Of a stretch of DNA of 64,000 nt, positions 7,444-15,143 are shown in pieces; position 1 is the stretch's first letter, and each line of letters starts with the position of its first letter. A program made the translations under genes and the position numbers. The stretch is from Flavobacterium sp. Its GTDB lineage: Bacteria > Bacteroidota > Bacteroidia > Flavobacteriales > Flavobacteriaceae. The stretch spans positions 62,001-126,000 of the forward strand of contig NZ_JAGIAV010000007.1 in the NCBI RefSeq assembly GCF_017744675.1. The letters run 5' to 3'. The notes under the pieces are model-generated. The model ran no database searches. It was given only the letters and a program-made list of their open reading frames with translations, and was not told where the DNA came from.

Positions 7444-9495
7444 TTATCGTTTTATGATTTTATACAAATGAGCATCTTTAGCACCAAGATTTGCATTTAA
7501 AGTATTGTCTTTTATTTCACTTTTTTGAGAAGTAAAAAGATCTTCTATTTGATAATTGCCTTTCTGAATATCTAATCTCTCCAATGGCAATGCATAACTT
7601 TTGGCGCCGTTTCCATAATTGAAAACCGCAACATACCAATCGTTTCCAATTTTCTGCTGAAAAACTTCGGTGGTATATTTTCCTGTATTTCCTTCTACCG
7701 GACGAAAAGCCACTCCATGAGCTACAATTTTAAGCAACTCTTTATTTTGAAGCCATTCTTTTGCACGTTTGGTCCAAATTCCGTCTTTACTGTAATCGTC
7801 TCCTGTAATTAAGGTTCCTGTAATTATAGCCGAAATTAATCTTGCACGGTTTTCTCCTTCTGTAACATCAGCAAAAACAACGTGATCGGCATCGATATAA
7901 TCATACGAATAAGTCTGCCACCAGCCGTAATTCACGCTATTCAAAGTATACTGAGTCTGTTCGATGGTTTTCCAGGCATCGCATGCAATACGACGAACAT
8001 GAACATAACGAGAAGTTGCCATGTTTGGAGAAATTGCAGCATAAATAAGCATTTGTCCGTCCAGTGCATTTACCAAATGTTCCATTCCCACTTTGTAAGC
8101 CTGCATTCCTGTTGTGATATTTTTATCATAAAAAGAAGAAGATTCGGCTGCCGCATGTCCCAAAAAGTCAATTTTAATCATTTTGAAGCCGCACGCTTTA
8201 AGTTTATTAATTACATAATCAACACGTTTGAGCGTACCAGGATGTGTTGGATCAATTGCTCGCGCACCATCAAAATCAAAATAGGTATTTCCGGTTTTGG
8301 TCCACATTTCGCCAAAAGTATAATCGCTTCCTTCTGCCTTACGGTTTGGTCCGTCTTTCCAGCCCCAATCTGTAAAAGGCGCCCAATACGCTCCTGGTTC
8401 CAACCCTTTACTTTTACAATAATCTGCAAATTCTTTGAGTTTACTGAAATCTCCTGTAAAACCGCCTTTTACCATATTATCCCAAAACGAATCAAGATCT
8501 ATATAAGCAGTATTGCCCACTCGAAACTGCGGAATTTCATTGGCAAAAAAATCAGCAACTTTAGTAGTATTGTCAAAATTAATTTTCTCCATCAAAACAC
8601 CCCAACTGTTCCATCCTACAGGAGTTGGTTTATTCCATTCAAAAACAAACGGTTTTTCTACTACACGATTGGTTTTAGCATATTCTTCCATTCCATTTCT
8701 CCAATCTGAATAATAACCCACAAAGAATTTTGGCGACAAAACTTTATTTCCTTTTACCAAACCATGCGCAATGCTGTCTCGTGTGATCTCTTTTTCAGAA
8801 AAACCTGCCCAAGCCGAGAATAAAGGCACTTTATTTTTATTGATTGATTTTACAGCGCTTTTCCAAACTGTATGTTCTAAAGAACCCACAATAAAACCAT
8901 TTCTGGAAGTGTTATTGAATACGATTCCAACTTCTGCACTTGTATTACTTGAAATTGTATCTAATTTTTTAGAATTATAAGTCGCCCAAGCATCATTATC
9001 ATAAGGAACATAAACGGTTTGCAGATTTTCTACTTTATCAAAAGCTATTTTTCCTAAATCTAGTGGCGCAATATAATTGGTCGCTATTTGCTGTTGGTTT
9101 CCTAAAATTTCAATTTGAGTTATAAAATAAGATTGATTATTATAGGTGAAGAAATTTTGAATTACAGTCGGATTGTTTTTATCCTTGTATGTTAGAATGT
9201 ATTTTGTTCCTTTTCCTAAATTATCAGTAAAAGCTTCTTTTGATAAAACGGCTTCTGGATAATCATTGATAGAAATTGTTTTGCCATTAACAACAACTGA
9301 AGCTGTAGCTCCAGAAAAAATATTTTTACCTGACTGGCTTACTGCTATTGTTTTATTTTTAGCATCATAATTAATAGCTCCATTTTTTCCAAAAGTTATT
9401 TTTATACTTTTCTGTGCCTGCATAAACGGACTAAAAAAGAGCATCATTATACCAGACAAAAACAGTTTTTTTACTAATAAACAATGTGGTTTCAT
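7444..9495 (-). CDS. Clan GH-D (GH27-like) alpha-galactosidase family enzyme
   Basis: A 683-residue exported enzyme. I start it at ATG 9495 (MKPHCLLVKKLFLSG...); a TTG one codon upstream would only add a residue. The signal ends near MQAQ. An N-terminal beta domain (~30-285) is followed by a TIM barrel with PVGWNSWGVL, AYIDLDSFWDNM, GAYWAPFTDWGW, MIKIDFLGH (predicted nucleophile Asp443) and HVRRIACDAWKTI (predicted acid/base Asp506, matching the R..D..W pattern of GH27). It lacks the KWDxN box of GH36 and the YDNC box of typical GH27, so it belongs to a divergent group. It is the first gene of the operon that runs through the esterase, GH36, GntR and symporter genes. A paralogue with extra domains is encoded just upstream (9841-12522). 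Confidence 0.8.
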   Translation of the reverse strand: MKPHCLLVKKLFLSGIMMLFFSPFMQAQKSIKITFGKNGAINYDAKNKTIAVSQSGKNIFSGATASVVVNGKTISINDYPEAVLSKEAFTDNLGKGTKYILTYKDKNNPTVIQNFFTYNNQSYFITQIEILGNQQQIATNYIAPLDLGKIAFDKVENLQTVYVPYDNDAWATYNSKKLDTISSNTSAEVGIVFNNTSRNGFIVGSLEHTVWKSAVKSINKNKVPLFSAWAGFSEKEITRDSIAHGLVKGNKVLSPKFFVGYYSDWRNGMEEYAKTNRVVEKPFVFEWNKPTPVGWNSWGVLMEKINFDNTTKVADFFANEIPQFRVGNTAYIDLDSFWDNMVKGGFTGDFSKLKEFADYCKSKGLEPGAYWAPFTDWGWKDGPNRKAEGSDYTFGEMWTKTGNTYFDFDGARAIDPTHPGTLKRVDYVINKLKACGFKMIKIDFLGHAAAESSSFYDKNITTGMQAYKVGMEHLVNALDGQMLIYAAISPNMATSRYVHVRRIACDAWKTIEQTQYTLNSVNYGWWQTYSYDYIDADHVVFADVTEGENRARLISAIITGTLITGDDYSKDGIWTKRAKEWLQNKELLKIVAHGVAFRPVEGNTGKYTTEVFQQKIGNDWYVAVFNYGNGAKSYALPLERLDIQKGNYQIEDLFTSQKSEIKDNTLNANLGAKDAHLYKIIKR

Positions 9496-9514
9496 CAATT
9501 TTGTTTTTGGTTAT

Positions 9515-9561
9515 TATACTATTCTATACTACAATGATACGAATTAAAATTTACCCTGCAA
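9515..9561 (-). promoter_or_regulatory. Promoter of the GH27-like/esterase/GH36/GntR/symporter operon with TAGTATA operator-like tract
   Basis: On the minus strand TTG (9561-9559), a 19-nt spacer and TATCATTG (9539-9532, one mismatch to TAnnTTTG) are followed by TTGTAGTATAGAATAGTATA (9534-9515). The tract holds two TAGTATA units as a direct repeat and ends 20 bases before the start codon at 9495. It shares TTGTAGTATAG with the tracts at 193-213 and 12548-12575. The downstream operon encodes the GntR regulator, so a feedback loop is plausible. Confidence 0.6.
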
Positions 9562-9780
9562 GAATATTACAATAAATAGTGCTTATTTTTTTCATCATTA
9601 AAAACATAAACATCTACAAATCAACGCACAAAGCTACTAAAGTTGCATTTGATTTTTTTTCTTCAAAATAGTCATTTTGACAATAATCGTAACATTATCT
9701 CCAAAAACTAACTAAAAATATGTATCTCAAAAAAATTGTAAATCAAAAATTACCATTTTAATATTCTAAAACGCTTCCAT

Positions 9781-9816
9781 AAAAAAACCCGATTTTCAGC
9801 TAATGTGAAAATCGGG
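9781..9816 (-). terminator. Rho-independent terminator after the T9SS-tailed GH27-like gene
   Basis: An 11-bp perfect stem (9788-9798 CCCGATTTTCA with 9806-9816 TGAAAATCGGG), a 7-nt loop, and a run of seven T on the minus strand (9787-9781). It lies 25 bases beyond the stop codon at 9841. Confidence 0.9.
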
Positions 9817-9840
9817 ATTTCTGAAAGTTTTTTAGACTTT

Positions 9841-12522
9841 TTAGTTCTTAACAAATCTAAAATTTTGCGTTGGATATCCAGGTGCTTTTACTTTCACCAT
9901 ATATATACCTTTTATAAGTCCACTTACTGGTATTTCTGAACTAATCATATCTTCAATAGTCGTAGAGGTTTTCCAAACTTCTTTGCCACTTATGTCATAT
10001 AATGAAATTGCCGCATTGCCATTGATTTTCTGATCAAATTTAATTCTAATGCTATTTGAAGCCGGATTAGGAAAAACATAATTAGTAGAAGCAGTTGGCC
10101 AATTGTAACTTGGCATACTTAATACTCCTGCATTTGTAATCGCATAAATAGCCGCATCGGCCTGAGGCAATTGGACACTTAATGAGCTTTGAGCAGTACT
10201 TGTCGCTCCCGAATAAAGTTCTTTAACCGTATAATTTCCAGATCCAAGTCCTAGACGGCTCAGACTAATAGTATTGGTTGTTGCCGTGCTTCCGTAATTA
10301 AAAACCGCTACATAAGTAACATTGTTGTGTGTCGCAGAAAATACATTTGCAGCATTATTTCCTGTATTTCCATCGGCAGGAATAAAGTGCAGCTCGTTAC
10401 GGGCAACATTCATTACATCATTATTTTGCAACAGATTCTGAGCAGTCGTTTTCCACTGACCTGCAGCAGAGAAATCATCCCCTGTAATTACCGTTCCTGT
10501 AACCACGCTGCTTAATAATCTAGCACGATTTTGTCCTATTGAAGCAGTGCCAAAAACAACGTGGTCGGCATCTATATAATCATAAATTTGATTTTGCCAC
10601 CAGCCGTAAGTTGTACTGTTCAACGTATAATCTGTTTCATTTATATTGGTGTAGGCATCGCACGCTATACGTCTTACGTGCGCAAAAGGACCAGTAGCCA
10701 AATTAGGAGATATTGCAGCCTGAACCAACATTGTGCCTCCAATTTCATCAACCAAGTATTTCATTCCTTCCTGATACGCTTCCATACCTGTGTGTAGCTG
10801 ATTATTGGCAAAACTATCTGCTTCAATACTCGCGTGCGTTAAAAAGTCAATTTTTATCATTTCGAATCCTGCAGTTTTGAAACGATTTATAAAATAGTGA
10901 ATTCTTGCTTTGGTTCCCGGACTTGTCGGATCCATGGCATAAGCGCCATCCAATTCTAATGGATTTCCGTTCACTTTTGTCCAACACTGATTATACATAT
11001 AGGAACTTCCTTCGACTTGACGATTGTATTTTCCCCAATCTACAAAAGGAGCCCAATAGATTCCGGCCTTATACCCTTTATTTTTTGCATAAGTAACAAA
11101 TTGTGCCAGCTCGGTATCGCTCATATTATCCCAATACGAATCCAAATCAATATATAAAGTGTTGTCTTGAGTTTTAAATGCAGGACAGTCATCATGAAAA
11201 AAATCCACAACTGCTTTAGCTTTCGTTAAGTTGACATTGGTTTGCATAGCTCCCCAACTGTTCCAGCCAATTGGTTTTGGTGCTGTCCAGTCAAAAATAT
11301 ATTTGGGCTGCATGGCGGCATTTGCTTGCGCAAATTCCTCAAATCCTGTTCTCCAGTCGTCTGTGGCATTAATCATTACTTTTGGAGAAGGACAACTGGT
11401 CTGCCCTACATTCACCCAGCCATGTCCTCTTGCATCGCGGGTTATATCTTGTTTTGTCCAACCCGCAATAACCGAAACATAAGCTGATGAAGAACCACCG
11501 CCGCTTACTGTAACGCCTGTTTTCCATTTTGTATGTTCCAAAGAGCCAATTACCAAACCTTTTCGATTGGTGTTATTGTAGATATTCGTCACTTCTGAAG
11601 CTGTAAAATCAGCTGAATTTAAAGTATAGGCATTATAGCGAATCCAGGCATCATTATCATAAGGAACAAATACAGCTCTGGTATCTCCCGTTCCAAAATT
11701 TGGTGTGACCTGATTACTCGTTAAAGGAGACATTTTATAACAGTTTGACCCATTTCCTGTTAGCACCACTTGTACAGCCAAGTAATTTTTATTGGTATAC
11801 GTATAAAAAATCTGCTGCATTCCAAGCGCATAATTTCCGCTCAAAGTAAAGATGTGTTTGGTTCCGCTTCCCACATTATCGGTAAATGATTGCGAAGTAT
11901 AAACCGCCGAAGCAAAGTTATTGCTGACATACTGCTGATCGCTATTTGCATAGGCAGAGGCATTGCTGATTACAGTTGCGCCATTAAATTTTATACTATA
12001 CGTTTTATTGGTTAAATTGTAAACGATACTATTATTGGTTCCAAAAGCAATGGTTTGGTTAGTCCCAGCCGCTAGAGGTGTCAAAATAAATTTATCGAGA
12101 TTGGGAGCCCAGGAGTTTGTATTATCCCAAAGTAAAGTCGTTGTACCGCTATTCAAATAAACGCTTATATTTTTGGAGGCTGCTGTACTCCATCCTCCAC
12201 TTGGTTCACAAGGAATCGCAATAGCTGCAGCAGAACCCGCAGTCAGCCGAATTGCACGCGGATCTCCTGTACAATAAAACAGTTGCAGATTGTACCAGCC
12301 AGTCGCGGCCACATTTACATTTACCGAGACACTGCCTGTGCCTCCTAAATTACCCACAATTTTTCCTGAGCAGGAATCGCAGTTTTGTATGTCAGCATTT
12401 CCTGTACGGGTGCCGTTTTCAAATTCGTAACTCTGACTCCAGCTGTAAATCGTTAATAAAAATAGCATTAAAGTCAGCAGGCTTTTTGCCCATACTTTTT
12501 CTTTTGTAATTTTTTCTTGCAT
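9841..12522 (-). CDS. Secreted CBM35-like + GH27-like alpha-galactosidase family enzyme with type IX sorting tail
   Basis: An 893-residue multidomain secreted enzyme. Order: signal peptide (to ~32); a CBM6/35-type beta-sandwich (~33-150, starting YEFENGTRTGNADIQNCDSC, with a ligand-face WDNTNSWAPNLDKF); the same beta domain and TIM barrel as its neighbour, with PIGWNSWGAM, YIDLDSYWDNM, MIKIDFLTH (predicted nucleophile Asp559) and HVRRIACDAYTNI (predicted acid/base Asp622); then a C-terminal Por secretion tail (~810-893, YVFPNPASNSIRIKF ... ISGKEVWK ... GIYMVKV). The tail predicts export through the type IX system and attachment to or release from the cell surface. The paralogue at 7444-9495 lacks both CBM and tail, suggesting a surface/periplasm division of labour on the same linkage. 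It is transcribed alone from its own promoter. Confidence 0.82.
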   Translation of the reverse strand: MQEKITKEKVWAKSLLTLMLFLLTIYSWSQSYEFENGTRTGNADIQNCDSCSGKIVGNLGGTGSVSVNVNVAATGWYNLQLFYCTGDPRAIRLTAGSAAAIAIPCEPSGGWSTAASKNISVYLNSGTTTLLWDNTNSWAPNLDKFILTPLAAGTNQTIAFGTNNSIVYNLTNKTYSIKFNGATVISNASAYANSDQQYVSNNFASAVYTSQSFTDNVGSGTKHIFTLSGNYALGMQQIFYTYTNKNYLAVQVVLTGNGSNCYKMSPLTSNQVTPNFGTGDTRAVFVPYDNDAWIRYNAYTLNSADFTASEVTNIYNNTNRKGLVIGSLEHTKWKTGVTVSGGGSSSAYVSVIAGWTKQDITRDARGHGWVNVGQTSCPSPKVMINATDDWRTGFEEFAQANAAMQPKYIFDWTAPKPIGWNSWGAMQTNVNLTKAKAVVDFFHDDCPAFKTQDNTLYIDLDSYWDNMSDTELAQFVTYAKNKGYKAGIYWAPFVDWGKYNRQVEGSSYMYNQCWTKVNGNPLELDGAYAMDPTSPGTKARIHYFINRFKTAGFEMIKIDFLTHASIEADSFANNQLHTGMEAYQEGMKYLVDEIGGTMLVQAAISPNLATGPFAHVRRIACDAYTNINETDYTLNSTTYGWWQNQIYDYIDADHVVFGTASIGQNRARLLSSVVTGTVITGDDFSAAGQWKTTAQNLLQNNDVMNVARNELHFIPADGNTGNNAANVFSATHNNVTYVAVFNYGSTATTNTISLSRLGLGSGNYTVKELYSGATSTAQSSLSVQLPQADAAIYAITNAGVLSMPSYNWPTASTNYVFPNPASNSIRIKFDQKINGNAAISLYDISGKEVWKTSTTIEDMISSEIPVSGLIKGIYMVKVKAPGYPTQNFRFVKN

Positions 12523-12547
12523 AATTATTTATTATTAGTTAGTAAGA

Positions 12548-12602
12548 TTTAGTACTATTCTGTACTATACTACAATAATAATAAATTTATTCTGTATAAC
12601 AT
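12548..12602 (-). promoter_or_regulatory. Promoter region of the secreted GH27-like gene with TAGTATA operator-like tract
   Basis: The minus strand reads TATTATTG (12580-12573, one mismatch to TAnnTTTG) overlapping TTGTAGTATAGTACAGAATAG (12575-12555), ending TACTAAA at 12548. A perfect inverted repeat TAGTAC-N6-GTACTA lies within it. At 19-nt spacing the -33 position is ATG (12602-12600), so the promoter match is weaker than at the other two sites. The start codon is 26 bases downstream of the tract. Confidence 0.5.
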
Positions 12603-12660
12603 TAAAAATCAGATGATTTAATTATTTTACACCAACGACAGAAGACACCTTAAAAATCAA

Positions 12661-12695
12661 AAAAGCCTTTAAAAAGAAGATGTTTAAAGGCTTTT
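12661..12695 (-). terminator. Terminator after the tandem CE1 esterase genes
   Basis: A 13-bp stem (12661-12673 AAAAGCCTTTAAA with 12683-12695 TTTAAAGGCTTTT) around a 9-nt loop lies ~110 bases beyond the stop at 12803. T-rich sequence follows on both strands, so it may work in both directions. It separates the xylan unit from the alpha-galactoside module. Confidence 0.75.
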
Positions 12696-12802
12696 TCGTT
12701 TTTTGCATACTTCTCAAAAACATGCAATTAAATCATAGAATAATTACGCTATTAGGCACATACTTCTTTACAGCATTTTTTATATAGCAAAAATTTTACT
12801 AT

Positions 12803-13972
12803 TTACTTGAACAACTTAGAAGCAAATTCATTCAAGCATCTGCGCCATGTAAGCCATTCGTGAGCTGTTTCTGGCGATTCGTAATATTCGTATTTGATGC
12901 CCTGCTGGTCTAACATATTGCGAAATGCACCAACCGATTTAGGAAAAGGAACAGGTTCTTTGGTTCCTAATCCGAGCCAGAAAAGTTTAAACTGCTTGTT
13001 TAGTGCATTTCCGTCTTTATATTTTCCATCTAAAAACAATGAAACATTTATAGCATCTGAATTTGGATAATTTGCCGTACCGCTGAATCCGCCATAATAA
13101 GAAAAAGTATCCAAATGATTCATCATAATTCTCATGGTCTGATTGGCTCCCATTGAAAGACCGGCAATAGCTCTATTTTCTCGTTTGGGAATGGTGCGGA
13201 ACTTCGCATCAATCATCGGAATTACTTCTTTGATAAGCACTTCTTCAAAAATGGATTCTTTTGGCTTATTTTTATCCGATGTCTCATTGTTTTGATCTTT
13301 ATAAGCATACCCATTGTCCATTACAATAATCATCGGAACTGCTTTCTTTGAAGCAATCAGATTATCTAAAATAAGGTTTGCTTTTCCTTGCGATGACCAG
13401 CCTGTTTCGTCTTCAAAACTTCCGTGCTGCAAATAAAGAACGGGATAACGTGTTTTTGTATTTTCATTATAACCGTCTGGAGTATATACAAAACAACGTC
13501 TAAAAGTATTAGTCAGTTTTGAGAAATAGATATTTTCACTTACAAGACCATGAGGAACATTTTTTAAAGCGAAAAAATCTTGATCGGTTGAAGGAATTTC
13601 TATACCGCTCCCCCATCTTCCTGCACCATAAAAATAAAGACTTCCTGGATCTGGAACGGAAGCGCCATCGATATTTAACTGATAATAATGAAATCCTTCA
13701 TCTTGCGGATTCGATTCGCCTGTCCAAATTCCCTTGTCATCTTTTTTCATGTCGTATTTTACACCGCCAATATCTAGCTGCACTTTGTTTGCGTTTGGCG
13801 CAGCAATACTGGTACGAACACGTCTTTGCGAATTGACCTGAGGAAATATTTTTTCTGGCTGATTTACCGATGAAGGCTTAAAATCTTCTGCTATAGACTG
13901 CTCTGATTGAGCATTTACTGACTGAAAACACAAATTGACAATTGCAATACCTGCGATAATAGATAGTCTCAT
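12803..13972 (-). CDS. CE1-type esterase (acetyl/feruloyl esterase), copy 1 of tandem pair
   Basis: A 389-residue exported esterase: signal peptide ending near NAQ; an N-terminal beta-sandwich (~40-125, with VRTSIAAPNANKVQLDIGG and FHYYQLNIDGASVPDP); and an alpha/beta-hydrolase domain of the D/FAE type (~140-389). Motifs are PVLYLQHGSFEDETGWSSQG (oxyanion region), IAGLSMGANQT with the nucleophile Ser273, and the C-terminal TAHEWLTWRR with the catalytic His. CE1 members of this layout release acetyl or ferulic acid from xylan. It lies 40 bases after a paralogue with the same domain plan. The residue after the nucleophile motif is GAN rather than GG, a small departure from its sibling. It is the last gene of the susCD-GH43-GH8-CE1-CE1 unit. 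Confidence 0.87.
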   Translation of the reverse strand: MRLSIIAGIAIVNLCFQSVNAQSEQSIAEDFKPSSVNQPEKIFPQVNSQRRVRTSIAAPNANKVQLDIGGVKYDMKKDDKGIWTGESNPQDEGFHYYQLNIDGASVPDPGSLYFYGAGRWGSGIEIPSTDQDFFALKNVPHGLVSENIYFSKLTNTFRRCFVYTPDGYNENTKTRYPVLYLQHGSFEDETGWSSQGKANLILDNLIASKKAVPMIIVMDNGYAYKDQNNETSDKNKPKESIFEEVLIKEVIPMIDAKFRTIPKRENRAIAGLSMGANQTMRIMMNHLDTFSYYGGFSGTANYPNSDAINVSLFLDGKYKDGNALNKQFKLFWLGLGTKEPVPFPKSVGAFRNMLDQQGIKYEYYESPETAHEWLTWRRCLNEFASKLFK

Positions 13973-14012
13973 ACTTTACTTTTTTGTTGATTGTCTTTAT
14001 GCAAAATCAATG

Positions 14013-15125
14013 TTATTGAAACAAAAGCGGAGCTAATTCTTTGAAGCTTCTGCGCCAAGTCAAAAATTCATGGGCTGTATTTTCAGAAACATAAGAAAAG
14101 GCATTAAATCCAGCCTCTTTAAGCGTTTTTACCGCAGATTTTACCGATTCTGGTCTTTCGCGGCTGCCACAGCTTATAAAAATCAGTTTTACTTTTGACT
14201 TGTCCTTAATTTCTTCCGGTTTATAAGTGCCACCGCTTAAGAGTGCGTAATGCGAAAAAACATCTGGTTTATTTAGAGTAATAGAATGCGTTTCCATTCC
14301 GCCCATTGATAAGCCAGCCATAGCACGATTTGCTTGGTTGGAAATGGTACGGAAATTTGAATCGATATAAGGAATTAATTCGTCTATGAGAACCGTTTGA
14401 AATGGCTCTATTTTAAAACTTGCCAAACCTCCATATTTAACTTCGTTTGTCATTCCGTATGTCATGACGATAATGAACGGTTTTATTTTGCCTTCTGCAA
14501 TTAAATTATCCATAATTAAGTTAACACGCCCTTGATTGCTCCAAGCCGTTTCATCTTCTCCCCAGCCGTGCTGCAGATACAAAACTGGATACTTTTTGTC
14601 TTTATCTTTATGATAAGAAGGCGGAGTATATACAAAAGCTCTGCGTGAGGTATTAGTGCTTTTTGAAGGAAAAAGAATCTGTTGCACATTTCCGTGCGGA
14701 ACATTCTTCAAAGCAAAGAAATCTAGATCATGCGCTGGAATTTCGATCCCGCTTTCCCAGCGTGTCGATCCGTAAAAGTTAAGCGCACCCGGATCATTAA
14801 AAACTCCGCCGTCAATAGTTACATGATAATAATGAAAACCTTCGTCCATTGCGCCTTCTGTCGTACCTTTCCAATAGCCGTCCTGATCTTTTGTAAGAAC
14901 GGTTCCGCCTTTGGCTCCGCCCAGCCCAAGGCTTACTACAACAGATTTTGCTTCGGGAGCTGCAATTTGAAATCGTGCATAACCCTGAGAATTAACTTTT
15001 GGATATTCCTGCCCTGGCTGATTAAGCGCTGAAGGTTTAAAATCTTCGGTAATCGTAGTCGTGTTTTGAGCAAAACTCATGACTCCTGATAATACTAATA
15101 CGATAATAATGCTATACTGTTTCAT
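14013..15125 (-). CDS. CE1-type esterase (acetyl/feruloyl esterase), copy 2 of tandem pair
   Basis: A 370-residue exported esterase with signal peptide MKQYSIIIVLVLSGVMSFAQ. It has the same N-terminal beta-sandwich (~35-120) and alpha/beta-hydrolase fold as its neighbour: VLYLQHGWGEDETAW, MAGLSMGGMET with the nucleophile Ser273, and TAHEFLTWRRSFKEL containing the catalytic His. The equal position of the serine in both proteins shows they are paralogues. Role: removal of acetyl or feruloyl esters from xylo-oligosaccharides in the periplasm, alongside the GH8 encoded 18 bases upstream. Which ester each copy prefers cannot be read from the sequence. Confidence 0.87.
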   Translation of the reverse strand: MKQYSIIIVLVLSGVMSFAQNTTTITEDFKPSALNQPGQEYPKVNSQGYARFQIAAPEAKSVVVSLGLGGAKGGTVLTKDQDGYWKGTTEGAMDEGFHYYHVTIDGGVFNDPGALNFYGSTRWESGIEIPAHDLDFFALKNVPHGNVQQILFPSKSTNTSRRAFVYTPPSYHKDKDKKYPVLYLQHGWGEDETAWSNQGRVNLIMDNLIAEGKIKPFIIVMTYGMTNEVKYGGLASFKIEPFQTVLIDELIPYIDSNFRTISNQANRAMAGLSMGGMETHSITLNKPDVFSHYALLSGGTYKPEEIKDKSKVKLIFISCGSRERPESVKSAVKTLKEAGFNAFSYVSENTAHEFLTWRRSFKELAPLLFQ

Positions 15126-15143
15126 AATTTTGTGTTTAAAAAG

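Larger units (their letters stand above)
9499..9840. other. Intergenic region between the two GH27-like genes
   Basis: These ~340 bases contain the terminator of the upstream gene (9781-9816) and the promoter/operator-like tract of the downstream one (9515-9561). The middle part is AT-rich; a TAGCTTTG (9636-9629, minus) matches the -7 consensus but has no TTG at a suitable distance. No gene is seen. Confidence 0.7.

Noticed and set aside
7882..8709. Long plus-strand open frame (275 codons) opposite the GH27-like gene
   Set aside because: It lies entirely antisense to a gene with intact catalytic motifs and reads as a codon-bias shadow rich in Ile, Phe, Cys and His.
9629..9636. TAGCTTTG as promoter of the GH27-like operon
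   Set aside because: It fits the -7 consensus, but the nearest TTG is 27 bases upstream, too far; the TTG/TATCATTG pair at 9561-9532 has correct spacing.
12913..12930. CAACCGATTT inside the CE1 gene as an operator copy
   Set aside because: Only 9 of 10 bases match and it lies in coding sequence, so chance is the simplest explanation.
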